64,000 nt of DNA, taken from Budorcas taxicolor. Lineage: Eukaryota > Chordata > Mammalia > Artiodactyla > Bovidae. Of the stretch, positions 21,426-32,823 are shown in pieces. The DNA lies in the NCBI RefSeq assembly GCF_023091745.1, contig NW_026292661.1, positions 248,001-312,000 on the forward strand. The letters run 5' to 3'. The first letter of the stretch is position 1. Every line of letters begins with the position of its first letter. Both the position numbers and the translations under genes were made by a program. Under the pieces are notes generated by a model. That model was not told where the DNA came from. It saw nothing but the letters and a program-made list of their open reading frames with translations, and did no database searches.

Positions 21426-24400
21426 TTGAGATGCGACGGGAACGCCGGGAACTCTTTCCCGACGAAGCAGGGAAAGGATCCCTCATCTCGAGCTACGAGG
21501 CGGAAACGGGGCTCCTCTGGATGTGGGCGGGACCCTCGTGATTCCTCTCGAGTGGAGACGGGTATGTCGGGGAACTTCTTGATTTGCACCAAGGGTGGGA
21601 AGGACCCTTTCAAAGTTCCAGAGGGGAGGTGTGATCAGCCTCGAGATGCCTCAGCGGAAATGGGCCTCATCTCGCCTGGAGGGGAGAACCTCCTGGATTT
21701 TCTCGAGTTGCGGCAGGTCTTCTGGAGTTACGACGGGGACCTCAGGGACCCGCTCTGGTGGCCTCAGGAAAGGCCAGTCCCCATGCGAGTTGCTAGGGGA
21801 CTTCCCAGGATTCCTCTCCCGTCCATGCCGGGGCCTCAGTCCTTGTGTGGAGTCGGGGCCGGAACCTGAGGATTCCTCTCCAGTGTTGCCATGGATCTTG
21901 GGGTGCTTCTGAGTCTCCCCAGGGGAGTCAGGCCTCGTCTCGAGTGGGGGCATGCACGTGCGCTTTCCTCCCGAGCTGCAGCAGTAGTGTCACGCTTCCT
22001 GTCACGTGGATCAAGGGATCTGTGGCTTTCCCTCGAGGCTGTCCCTCGAGGCTTTCCCACGAGGATTTCCCACAGGGCTGTGGCACGTGCCACCTTGGTG
22101 TGAGTCGATCCTCGGCGTGAAAGACGAGCCGGTGAAGGGAAAAGAGGTTCCTCTGGAATGGACTGAGACATCTGGGGGACTCTTGGAATGGTGACACGAC
22201 CCTGGAATTCCTCTCGTCGTTCCTGTTGAGAGGGCCTCCTCTTGAGATGCGACGGGAACGCCGGGAACTCTTTCCCGACGAAGCAGGGAAAGGATCCCTC
22301 ATCTCGAGCTACGAGGCGGAAACGGGGCTCCTCTGGATGTGGGCGGGACCCTCGTGATTCCTCTCGAGTGGAGACGGGTATGTCGGGGAACTTCTTGATT
22401 TGCACCAAGGGTGGGAAGGACCCTTTCAAAGTTCCAGAGGGGAGGTGTGATCAGCCTCGAGATGCCTCAGCGGAAATGGGCCTCATCTCGCCTGGAGGGG
22501 AGAACCTCCTGGATTTTCTCGAGTTGCGGCAGGTCTTCTCGAGTTACGACGGGGACCTCAGGGACCCGCTCTGGTGGCCTCAGGAAAGGCCAGTCCCCAT
22601 GCGAGTTGCTAGGGGACCTCTCGGGATTCCTCTCCCGTCCATGCCGGGGCCTCAGTCCTTGTGTGGAGTCGGGGCCGGAACCTGAGGATTCCTCTCCAGT
22701 GTTGCCATGGATCTTGGGGTGCTTCTGAGTCTCCCCAGGGGAGTCAGGCCTCGTCTCGAGTGGGGGCATGCACGTGCGCTTTCCTCCCGAGCTGCAGCAG
22801 TAGGGTCACGCTTCCTGTCACGTGGATCAAGGGATCTGTGGCTTTCCCTCGAGGCTGTCCCTCGAGGCTTTCCCACGAGGCTTTCCCACAGGGCTGTTCC
22901 ACGTGCCACCTTCGTGTGAGTCGATCCTCGGCGTGAAAGACGAGCCGGTGAAGGGAAAAGAGGTTCCTCTGGAATTGACTGAGACATCTGGGGGACCCTT
23001 GGAATGGTGGCACGACCCTGGAGTTCCTCTCGCCGTTCCTGTTGAGAGGGCCTCCTCTTGAGATGCGACGGGAACGCCGGGAACTCTTTCCCGACGAAGC
23101 AGGGAAAGGATCCCTCATCTCGAGCTACGAGGCGGAAACGGGGCTCCTCTGGATGTGGGCGGGTCCCTCGTGATTCCTCTCCAGTGGAGACGGCTATGTC
23201 GGGGAACTTCTTGATTTGCACCAAGGGTGTGAAGGAGCCTTTCGAAGTTCCAGAGGTGAGATGTGATCAGCCTCGAGACGCCTCAGCGGAAATGGGCCTC
23301 ATCTCGCCTGGAGGGGAGAACCTCCTGGATTTTCTCGAGTTGCGGCAGGTCTTCTGGAGTTACGACGGGGACCTCAGGGACCCGCTCTGGTGGCCTCAGG
23401 TAAGGCCAGTCCCCATGCGAGTTGCTAGGGGACCTCTCGGGATTCCTCTCCCGTCCATGCCGGGGCCTCAGTCCTTGTGTGGAGTCGGGGCCGGAACCTG
23501 AGGATTCCTCTCCAGTGTTGCCATGGATCGTGGGGTGCTTCTGAGTCTCCCCAGGGGAGTCAGGCCTCGTCTCGAGTGGGGGCATGCACGTGCGCTTTCC
23601 TCCCGAGCTGCAGCAGTAGTGTCACGCTTCCTGTCACGTGGATCAAGGGATCTGTGGCTTTCCCTCGAGGCTGTCCCTCGAGGCTTTCCCACGAGGATTT
23701 CCCACAGGGCTGTGCCACGTGCCACCTTGGTGTGAGTCGATCCTCGGCGTGAAAGACGAGCCGGTGAAGGGAAAAGAGTTTCCTCTGGAATGGACTGAGA
23801 CATCTGGGGGACTCTTGGAATGGTGACACGACCCTGGAATTCCTCTCGCCGTTCCTGTTGAGAGGGCCTCCTCTTGAGATGCGACGGGAACTCCGGGAAC
23901 TCTTTCCCGACGAAGCAGGGAAAGGATCCCTCATCTCGAGCTATGAGGCGGAAACGGGGCTCCTCTGGATGTGGGCGGGACCCTCGTGATTGCTCTCGAG
24001 TGGAGACGGGTATGTCGGGGAACTTCTTGATTTGCACCAAGGGTGTGAAGGACCCTTTCAAAGTTCCAGAGGGGAGGTGTGATCAGCCTCGAGATGCCTC
24101 AGCGGAAATGGGCCTCATCTCGCCTGGAGGGGAGAACCTCCTGGATTTTCTCGAGTTGCGGCAGGTCTTCTCGAGTTACGACGGGGACCTCAGGGACCCG
24201 CTCTGGTGGCCTCAGGAAAGGCCAGTCCCCATGCGAGTTGCTAGGGGACCTCTCGGGATTCCTCTCCCGTCCATGCCGGGGCCTCAGTCCTTGTGTGGAG
24301 TCGGGGCCGGAACCTGAGGATTCCTCTCCAGTGTTGCCATGGATCTTGGGGTGCTTCTGAGTCTCCCCAGGGGAGTCAGGCCTCGTCTCGAGTGGGGGTA

Positions 24401-26295
24401 TGCACGTGCGCTTTCCTCCCGTGCTGCAGCAGTAGTGTCACGCTTCCTGACACGTGGATCAAGGGATCTGTGGCTTTCCCACGAGGCTTTCCCACAGGGC
24501 TGTGCCACGTGCCACCTTGGTGTGAGTCGATCCTCGGCGTGAAAGACGAGCCGGTGAAGGGAAAAGAGGTTCCTCTGGAATGGACTGAGACATCAGGGGG
24601 ACTCTTGGAACGGTGGCACGACCCTGGAGTTCCTCTCGCCGTTCCTGTTGAGAGGGCCTCCTCTTGAGATGCGACGGGAACGCCGGGAACTCTTTCCCAA
24701 CGAAGCAGGGAAAGGATCGCTCATCTCGAGCTACGAGGCGGAAACGGGGCTCCTCTGGATGTGGGCGGGTCCCTCGTGATGGCTCTCGAGTGGAGACGGC
24801 TCTGTCGGGGAACTTCTTGATTTGCACCAAGGGTGTGAAGGAGCCTTTCGAAGTTCCAGAGGTGAGATGTGATCAGCCTCGAGACGCCTCAGCGGAAATG
24901 GGCCTCATCTCGCCTGGAGGGGAGAACCTCCTGGATTTTCTCGAGTTGCGGCAGGTCTTCTCGAGTTACGACGGGGACCTCAGGGACCCGCTCTGGTGGC
25001 CTCAGGAAAGGCCAGTCCCCATGCGAGTTGCTAGGGGACCTCTCGGGATTCCTCTCCCGTCCATGCCGGGGCCTCAGTCCTTGTGTGGAGTCGGGGCCGG
25101 AACCTGAGGATTCCTCTCCAGTGTTGCCATGGATCTTGGGGTGCTTCTGAGTCTCCCCAGGGGAGTCAGGCCTCGTCTCGAGTGGGGGCATGCACGTGCG
25201 CTTTCCTCCCGAGCTGCAGCAGTAGGGTCACGCTTCCTGTCACGTGGATCAAGGGATCTGTGGCTTTCCCTCGAGGTTGTTCCTCGAGGCTTTCCCACGA
25301 GGCTTTCCCACAGGGCTGTGCCACGTGCCACCTTCGTGTGAGTCGATCCTCGGCGTGAAAGACGAGCCGGTGAAGGGAAAAGAGGTTCCTCTGGAATGGA
25401 CTGAGACATCTGGGGGACTCTTGGAATGGTGGCACGACCCTGGAGTTCCTCTCGCCGTTCCTGTTGAGAGGGCCTCCTCTTGAGATGTGACGGGAACGCC
25501 GGGAACTCTTTCCCGACGAAGCAGGGAAAGGATCCCTCATCTCGAGCTACGAGGCGGAAACGGGGCTCCTCTGGATGTGGGCGGCTCCCTCGTGATTCCT
25601 CTCCAGTGGAGACGGCTATGTCGGGGAACTTCTTGATTTGCACCAAGGGTGTGAAGGAGCCTTTCGAAGTTCCAGAGGTGAGATGTGATCAGCCTCGAGA
25701 CGCCTCAGCGGAAATGGGCCTCATCTCGCCTGGAGGGGAGAACCTCCTGGATTTTCTCGAGTTGCGGCAGGTCTTCTCGAGTTACGACGGGGAAATCAGG
25801 GACCCGCTCTGGTGGCCTCAGGAAAGGCCAGTCCCCATGCGAGTTGCTAGGGGACCTCTCGGGATTCCTCTCCCGTCCATGCCGGGGCCTCAGTCCTTGT
25901 GTGGAGCCGGGTCCGGAACCTGAGGATTCCTCTCCAGTGTTGCCATGGATCTTGGGATGCTTCTGAGTCTCCCCAGGGGAGTCAGGCCTCGTCTCGAGTG
26001 GGGGCATGCACGTGCGCTTTCCTCCCGAGCTGCAGCAGTAGTGTCACGCTTCCTGTCACGTGGATCAAGGGATCTGTGGCTTTCCCTCGAGGCTGTCCCT
26101 CGAGGCTTTCCCACGAGGCTTTCCCACAGGGCTGTGCCACGTGCCACCTTGGTGTGAGTCGATCCTCGGCGTGAAAGACGAGCCGGTGAAGGGAAAAGAG
26201 GTTCCTCTGGAATGGACTGAGACATCTGGGGGACTCTTGGAATGGTGACACGACCCTGGAATTCCTCTCGCCGTTCCTGTTGAGAGGGCCTCCTC
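21426..26295. repeat. HOR hexamer copy 2 (4870 bp): i-a3-h-e-f-g
   Basis: Units start at 21426 (i), 22242 (a3), 23058 (h), 23874 (e), 24664 (f) and 25480 (g). Type i is marked by GGGACTTCCCAGGATTCC. The order and the f-unit deletion repeat those of 13318-18187. Private changes include GGAATTGACTG (about 22972), CAGGTAAGGCC (about 23399) and CCCGTGCTGC (about 24420). Confidence 0.75.
24474..24499 (+). repeat. Contracted 13-bp block, third copy
   Basis: This is the third copy of the two-unit state, 4870 bp from the second. Monomers at about 35850, 42375 and 44008 also have CCTGACACGTGG but keep all four units, so they represent the state before the deletion or a repaired one. Confidence 0.9.
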
Positions 26296-28743
26296 TTGAG
26301 ATGCGACGGGAACGCCGGGAACTCTTTCCCGACGAAGCAGGGAAAGGATCCCTCATCTCGAGCTACGAGGCGGAAACGGGGCTCCTCTGGATGTGCGCGG
26401 GACCCTCGTGATTCCTCTCGAGTGGAGACGGGTATGTCGGGGAACTTCTTGATTTGCACCAAGGGTGGGAAGGACCCTTTCAAAGTTCCAGAGGGGAGGT
26501 GTGATCAGCCTCGAGATGCCTCAGCGGAAATGGGCCTCATCTCGCCTGGAGGGGAGAACCTCCTGGATTTTCTCGAGTTGCGGCAGGTCTTCTGGAGTTA
26601 CGACGGGGACCTCAGGGACCCGCTCTGGTGGCCTCAGGAAAGGCCAGTCCCCATGCGAGTTGCTAGGGGACTTCTCGGGATTCCTCTCCCGTCCATGCCG
26701 GGGCCTCAGTCCTTGTGTGGAGTCGGGGCCGGAACCTGAGGATTCCTCTCCAGTGTTGCCATGGATCTTGGGGTGCTTCTGAGTCTCCCCAGGGGAGTCA
26801 GGCCTCGTCTCGAGTGGGGGCATGCACGTGCGCTTTCCTCCCGAGCTGCAGCAGTAGTGTCACGCTTCCTGTCACGTGGATCAAGGGATCTGTGGCTTTC
26901 CCTCGAGGCTGTCCCTCGAGGCTTTCCCACGAGGATTTCCCACAGGGCTGTGCCACGTGCCACCTTGGTGTGAGTCGATCATCGGCGTGAAAGACGAGCC
27001 GGTGAAGGGAAAAGAGGTTCCTCTGGAATGGACTGAGACATCTGGGGGACTCTTGGAATGGTGACACGACCCTGGAATTCCTCTCGCCGTTCCTGTTGAG
27101 AGGGCCTCCTCTTGAGATGCGACGGGAACGCCGGGAACTCTTTCCCGACGAAGCAGGGAAAGGATCCCTCATCTCGAGCTACGAGGCGGAAACGGGGCTC
27201 CTCTGGATGTGGGCGGGACCCTCGTGATTGCTCTCGAGTGGAGACGGGTATGTCGGGGAACTTCTTGATTTGCACCAAGGGTGGGAAGGACCCTTTCAAA
27301 GTTCCAGAGGGGAGGTGTGATCAGCCTCGAGATGCCTCAGCGGAAATGGGCCTCATCTCGCCTGGAGGGGAGAACCTCCTGGATTTTCTCGAGTTGCGGC
27401 AGGTCTTCTGGAGTTACGACGGGGACCTCAGGGACCCGCTCTGGTGGCCTCAGGAAAGGCCAGTCCCCATGCGAGTTGCTAGGGGACTTCCCAGGATTCC
27501 TCTCCCGTCCATGCCGGGGCCTCAGTCCTTGTGTGGAGTCGGGGCCGGAACCTGAGGATTCCTCTCCAGTGTTGCCATGGATCTTGGGGTGCTTCTGAGT
27601 CTCCCCAGGGGAGTCAGGCCTCGTCTCGAGTGGGGGCATGCACGTGCGCTTTCCTCCCGAGCTGCAGCAGTAGTGTCACGCTTCCTGTCACGTGGATCAA
27701 GGGATCTGTGGCTTTCCCTCGAGGCTGTCCCTCGAGGCTTTCCCACGAGGATTTCCCACAGGGCTGTGGCACGTGCCACCTTGGTGTGAGTCGATCCTCG
27801 GCGTGAAAGACGAGCCGGTGAAGGGAAAAGAGGTTCCTCTGGAATGGACTGAGACATCTGGGGGACTCTTGGAATGGTGACACGACCCTGGAGTTCCTCT
27901 CGTCGTTCCTGTTGAGAGGGCCTCCTCTTGAGATGCGACGGGAACGCCGGGAACTCTTTCCCGACGAAGCAGGGAAAGGATCCCTCATCTCGAGCTACGA
28001 GGCGGAAACGGGGCTCCTCTGGATGTGGGCGGGACCCTCGTGATTGCTCTCGAGTGGAGACGGGTATGTCGGGGAACTTCTTGATTTGCACCAAGGGTGG
28101 GAAGGACCCTTTCAAAGTTCCAGAGGGGAGGTGTGATCAGCCTCGAGATGCCTCAGCGGAAATGGGCCTCATCTCGCCTGGAGGGGAGAACCTCCTGGAT
28201 TTTCTCGAGTTGCGGCAGGTCTTCTCCAGTTACGACGGGGACCTCAGGGACCCGCTCTGGTGGCCTCAGGAAAGGCCAGTCCCCATGCGAGTTGCTAGGG
28301 GACCTCTCGGGATTCCTCTCCCGTCCATGCCGGGGCCTCAGTCCTTGTGTGGAGCCGGGTCCGGAACCTGAGGATTCCTCTCCAGTGTTGCCATGGATCT
28401 TGGGATGCTTCTGAGTCTCCCCAGGGGAGTCAGGCCTCGTCTCGAGTGGGGGCATGCACGTGCGCTTTCCTCCCGAGCTGCAGCAGTAGTGTCACGCTTC
28501 CTGTCACGTGGATCAAGGGATCTGTGGCTTTCCCTCGAGGCTGTCCCTCGAGGCTTTCCCACGAGGCTTTCCCACAGGGCTGTGCCACGTGCCACCTTGG
28601 TGTGAGTCGATCCTCGGCGTGAAAGACGAGCCGGTGAAGGGAAAAGAGGTTCCTCTGGAATGGACTGAGACATCTGGGGGACTCTTGGAATGGTGACACG
28701 ACCCTGGAATTCCTCTCGCCGTTCCTGTTGAGAGGGCCTCCTC
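26296..28743. repeat. Three inserted units between hexamer copies, one chimeric
   Basis: Units start at 26296, 27112 and 27928. The first carries GGATGTGCGCGGGACC (C variant), the second is type i, and the third starts as a3-like (GGGTGGGAAGG) but ends as type g (GAGCCGGGTCC, CTTGGGATGC). The switch in the third lies between about 28225 and 28352. A private CTTCTCCAGTTACG is at about 28221-28234. Confidence 0.7.
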
Positions 28744-31700
28744 TTGAGATGCGACGGGAACGCCGGGAACTCTTTCCCGACGAAGCAGGGAAAGGATCCC
28801 TCATCTCGAGCTACGAGGCGGAAACGGGGCTCCTCTGGATGTGCGCGGGACCCTCGTGATTCCTCTCGAGTGGAGACGGGTATGTCGGGGAACTTCTTGA
28901 TTTGCACCAAGGGTGGGAAGGACCCTTTCAAAGTTCCAGAGGGGAGGTGTGATCAGCCTCGAGATGCCTCAGCGGAAATGGGCCTCATCTCGCCTGGAGG
29001 GGAGAACCTCCTGGATTTTCTCGAGTTGCGGCAGGTCTTCTGGAGTTACGACGGGGACCTCAGGGACCCGCTCTGGTGGCCTCAGGAAAGGCCAGTCCCC
29101 ATGCGAGTTGCTAGGGGACTTCCCAGGATTCCTCTCCCGTCCATGCCGGGGCCTCAGTCCTTGTGTGGAGTCGGGGCCGGAACCTGAGGATTCCTCTCCA
29201 GTGTTGCCATGGATCTTGGGGTGCTTCTGAGTCTCCCCAGGGGAGTCAGGCCTCGTCTCGAGTGGGGGCATGCACGTGCGCTTTCCTCCCGAGCTGCAGC
29301 AGTAGTGTCACGCTTCCTGTCACGTGGATCAAGGGATCTGTGGCTTTCCCTCGAGGCTGTCCCTCGAGGCTTTCCCACGAGGATTTCCCACAGGGCTGTG
29401 GCACGTGCCACCTTGGTGTGAGTCGATCCTCGGCGTGAAAGACGAGCCGGTGAAGGGAAAAGAGGTTCCTCTGGAATGGACTGAGACATCTGGGGGACTC
29501 TTGGAATGGTGACACGACCCTGGAATTCCTCTCGTCGTTCCTGTTGAGAGGGCCTCCTCTTGAGATGCGACGGGAACGCCGGGAACTCTTTCCCGACGAA
29601 GCAGGGAAAGGATCCCTCATCTCGAGCTACGAGGCGGAAACGGGGCTCCTCTGGATGTGGGCGGGACCCTCGTGATTGCTCTCGAGTGGAGACGGGTATG
29701 TCGGGGAACTTCTTGATTTGCACCAAGGGTGGGAAGGACCCTTTCAAAGTTCCAGAGGGGAGGTGTGATCAGCCTCGAGACGCCTCAGCGGAAATGGGCC
29801 TCATCTCGCCTGGAGGGGAGAACCTCCTGGATTTTCTCGAGTTGCGGCAGGTCTTCTCGAGTTACGACGGGGACCTCAGGGACCCGCTCTGGTGGCCTCA
29901 GGAAAGGCCAGTCCCCATGCGAGTTGCTAGGGGACCTCTCGGGATTCCTCTCCCGTCCATGCCGGGGCCTCAGTCCTTGTGTGGAGTCGGGGCCGGAACC
30001 TGAGGATTCCTCTCCAGTGTTGCCATGGATCTTGGGGTGCTTCTGAGTCTCCCCAGGGGAGTCAGGCCTCGTCTCGAGTGGGGGCATGCACGTGCGCTTT
30101 CCTCCCGAGCTGCAGCAGTAGGGTCACGCTTCCTGTCACGTGGATCAAGGGATCTGTGGCTTTCCCTCGAGGCTGTCCCTCGAGGCTTTCCCACGAGGCT
30201 TTCCCACAGGGCTGTTCCACGTGCCACCTTCGTGTGAGTCGATCCTCGGCGTGAAAGACGAGCCGGTGAAGGGAAAAGAGGTTCCTCTGGAATGGACTGA
30301 GACATCTGGGGGACTCTTGGAATGGTGGCACGACCCTGGAGTTCCTCTCGCCGTTCCTGTTGAGAGGGCCTCCTCTTGAGATGCGACGGGAACGCCGGGA
30401 ACTCTTTCCCGACGAAGCAGGGAAAGGATCCCTCATCTCGAGCTACGAGGCGGAAACGGGGCTCCTCTGGATGTGGGCGGGTCCCTCGTGATTCCTCTCC
30501 AGTGGAGACGGCTATGTCGGGGAACTTCTTGATTTGCACCAAGGGTGTGAAGGAGCCTTTCGAAGTTCCAGAGGTGAGATGTGATCAGCCTCGAGACGCC
30601 TCAGCGGAAATGGGCCTCATCTCGCCTGGAGGGGAGAACCTCCTGGATTTTCTCGAGTTGCGGCAGGTCTTCTGGAGTTACGACGGGGACCTCAGGGACC
30701 CGCTCTGGTGGCCTCAGGAAAGGCCAGTCCCCATGCGAGTTGCTAGGGGACCTCTCGGGATTCCTCTCCCGTCCATGCCGGGGCCTCAGTCCTTGTGTGG
30801 AGTCGGGGCCGGAACCTGAGGATTCCTCTCCAGTGTTGCCATGGATCGTGGGGTGCTTCTGAGTCTCCCCAGGGGAGTCAGGCCTCGTCTCGAGTGGGGG
30901 CATGCACGTGCGCTTTCCTCCCGAGCTGCAGCAGTAGTGTCACGCTTCCTGTCACGTGGATCAAGGGATCTGTGGCTTTCCCTCGAGGCTGTCCCTCGAG
31001 GCTTTCCCACGAGGATTTCCCACAGGGCTGTGCCACGTGCCACCTTGGTGTGAGTCGATCCTCGGCGTGAAAGACGAGCCGGTGAAGGGAAAAGAGGTTC
31101 CTCTGGAATGGACTGAGACATCTGGGGGACTCTTGGAATGGTGACACGACCCTGGAATTCCTCTCGCCGTTCCTGTTGAGAGGGCCTCCTCTTGAGATGC
31201 GACGGGAACTCCGGGAACTCTTTCCCGACGAAGCAGGGAAAGGATCCCTCATCTCGAGCTACGAGGCGGAAACGGGGCTCCTCTGGATGTGGGCGGGACC
31301 CTCGTGATTGCTCTCGAGTGGAGACGGGTATGTCGGGGAACTTCTTGATTTGCACCAAGGGTGTGAAGGACCCTTTCAAAGTTCCAGAGGGGAGGTGTGA
31401 TCAGCCTCGAGATGCCTCAGCGGAAATGGGCCTCATCTCGCCTGGAGGGGAGAACCTCCTGGATTTTCTCGAGTTGCGGCAGGTCTTCTCGAGTTACGAC
31501 GGGGACCTCAGGGACCCGCTCTGGTGGCCTCAGGAAAGGCCAGTCCCCATGCGAGTTGCTAGGGGACCTCTCGGGATTCCTCTCCCGTCCATGCCGGGGC
31601 CTCAGTCCTTGTGTGGAGTCGGGGCCGGAACCTGAGGATTCCTCTCCAGTGTTGCCATGGATCTTGGGGTGCTTCTGAGTCTCCCCAGGGGAGTCAGGCC

Positions 31701-32823
31701 TCGTCTCGAGTGGGGGCATGCACGTGCGCTTTCCTCCCGAGCTGCAGCAGTAGGGTCACGCTTCCTGTCACGTGGATCAAGGGATCTGTGGCTTTCCCTC
31801 GAGGCTGTTCCTCGAGGCTTTCCCACGAGGCTTTCCCACAGGGCTGTGCCACGTGCCACCTTCGTGTGAGTCGATCCTCGGCGTGAAAGACGAGCCGGTG
31901 AAGGGAAAAGAGGTTCCTCTGGAATGGACTGAGACATCTGGGGGACTCTTGGAATGGTGGCACGACCCTGGAGTTCCTCTCGCCGTTCCTGTTGAGAGGG
32001 CCTCCTCTTGAGATGTGACGGGAACGCCGGGAACTCTTTCCCGACGAAGCAGGGAAAGGATCCCTCATCTCGAGCTACGAGGCGGAAACGGGGCTCCTCT
32101 GGATGTGGGCGGCTCCCTCGTGATTCCTCTCCAGTGGAGACGGCTATGTCGGGGAACTTCTTGATTTGCACCAAGGGTGTGAAGGAGCCTTTCGAAGTTC
32201 CAGAGGTGAGATGTGATCAGCCTCGAGACGCCTCAGCGGAAATGGGCCTCATCTCGCCTGGAGGGGAGAACCTCCTGGATTTTCTCGAGTTGCGGCAGGT
32301 CTTCTCGAGTTACGACGGGGAAATCAGGGACCCGCTCTGGTGGCCTCAGGAAAGGCCAGTCCCCATGCGAGTTGCTAGGGGACCTCTCGGGATTCCTCTC
32401 CCGTCCATGCCGGGGCCTCAGTCCTTGTGTGGAGCCGGGTCCGGAACCTGAGGATTCCTCTCCAGTGTTGCCATGGATCTTGGGATGCTTCTGAGTCTCC
32501 CCAGGGGAGTCAGGCCTCGTCTCGTGTGGGGACATGCACGTGCGCTTTCCTCCCGAGCTGCAGCAGTAGTGTCACGCTTCCTGTCACGTGGATCAAGGGA
32601 TCTGTGGCTTTCCCTCGAGGCTGTCCCTCGAGGCTTTCCCACGAGGCTTTCCCACAGGGCTGTGCCACGTGCCACCTTGGTGTGAGTCGATCCTCGGCGT
32701 GAAAGACGAGCCGGTGAAGGGAAAAGAGGTTCCTCTGGAATGGACTGAGACATCTGGGGGACTCTTGGAATGGTGACACGACCCTGGAATTCCTCTCGCC
32801 GTTCCTGTTGAGAGGGCCTCCTC
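28744..32823. repeat. HOR hexamer copy 3 lacking f (4080 bp): i-a3-h-e-g
   Basis: Units start at 28744 (C variant with i tail), 29560 (a3), 30376 (h), 31192 (e) and 32008 (g). The order matches 21426-26295 at offsets of 7318 bp until e, after which g follows directly. The 790-bp f unit is absent, so all five units are 816 bp. The e unit shares GGGAACTCCGGG with the e unit at 23874, supporting direct common descent. Confidence 0.75.
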
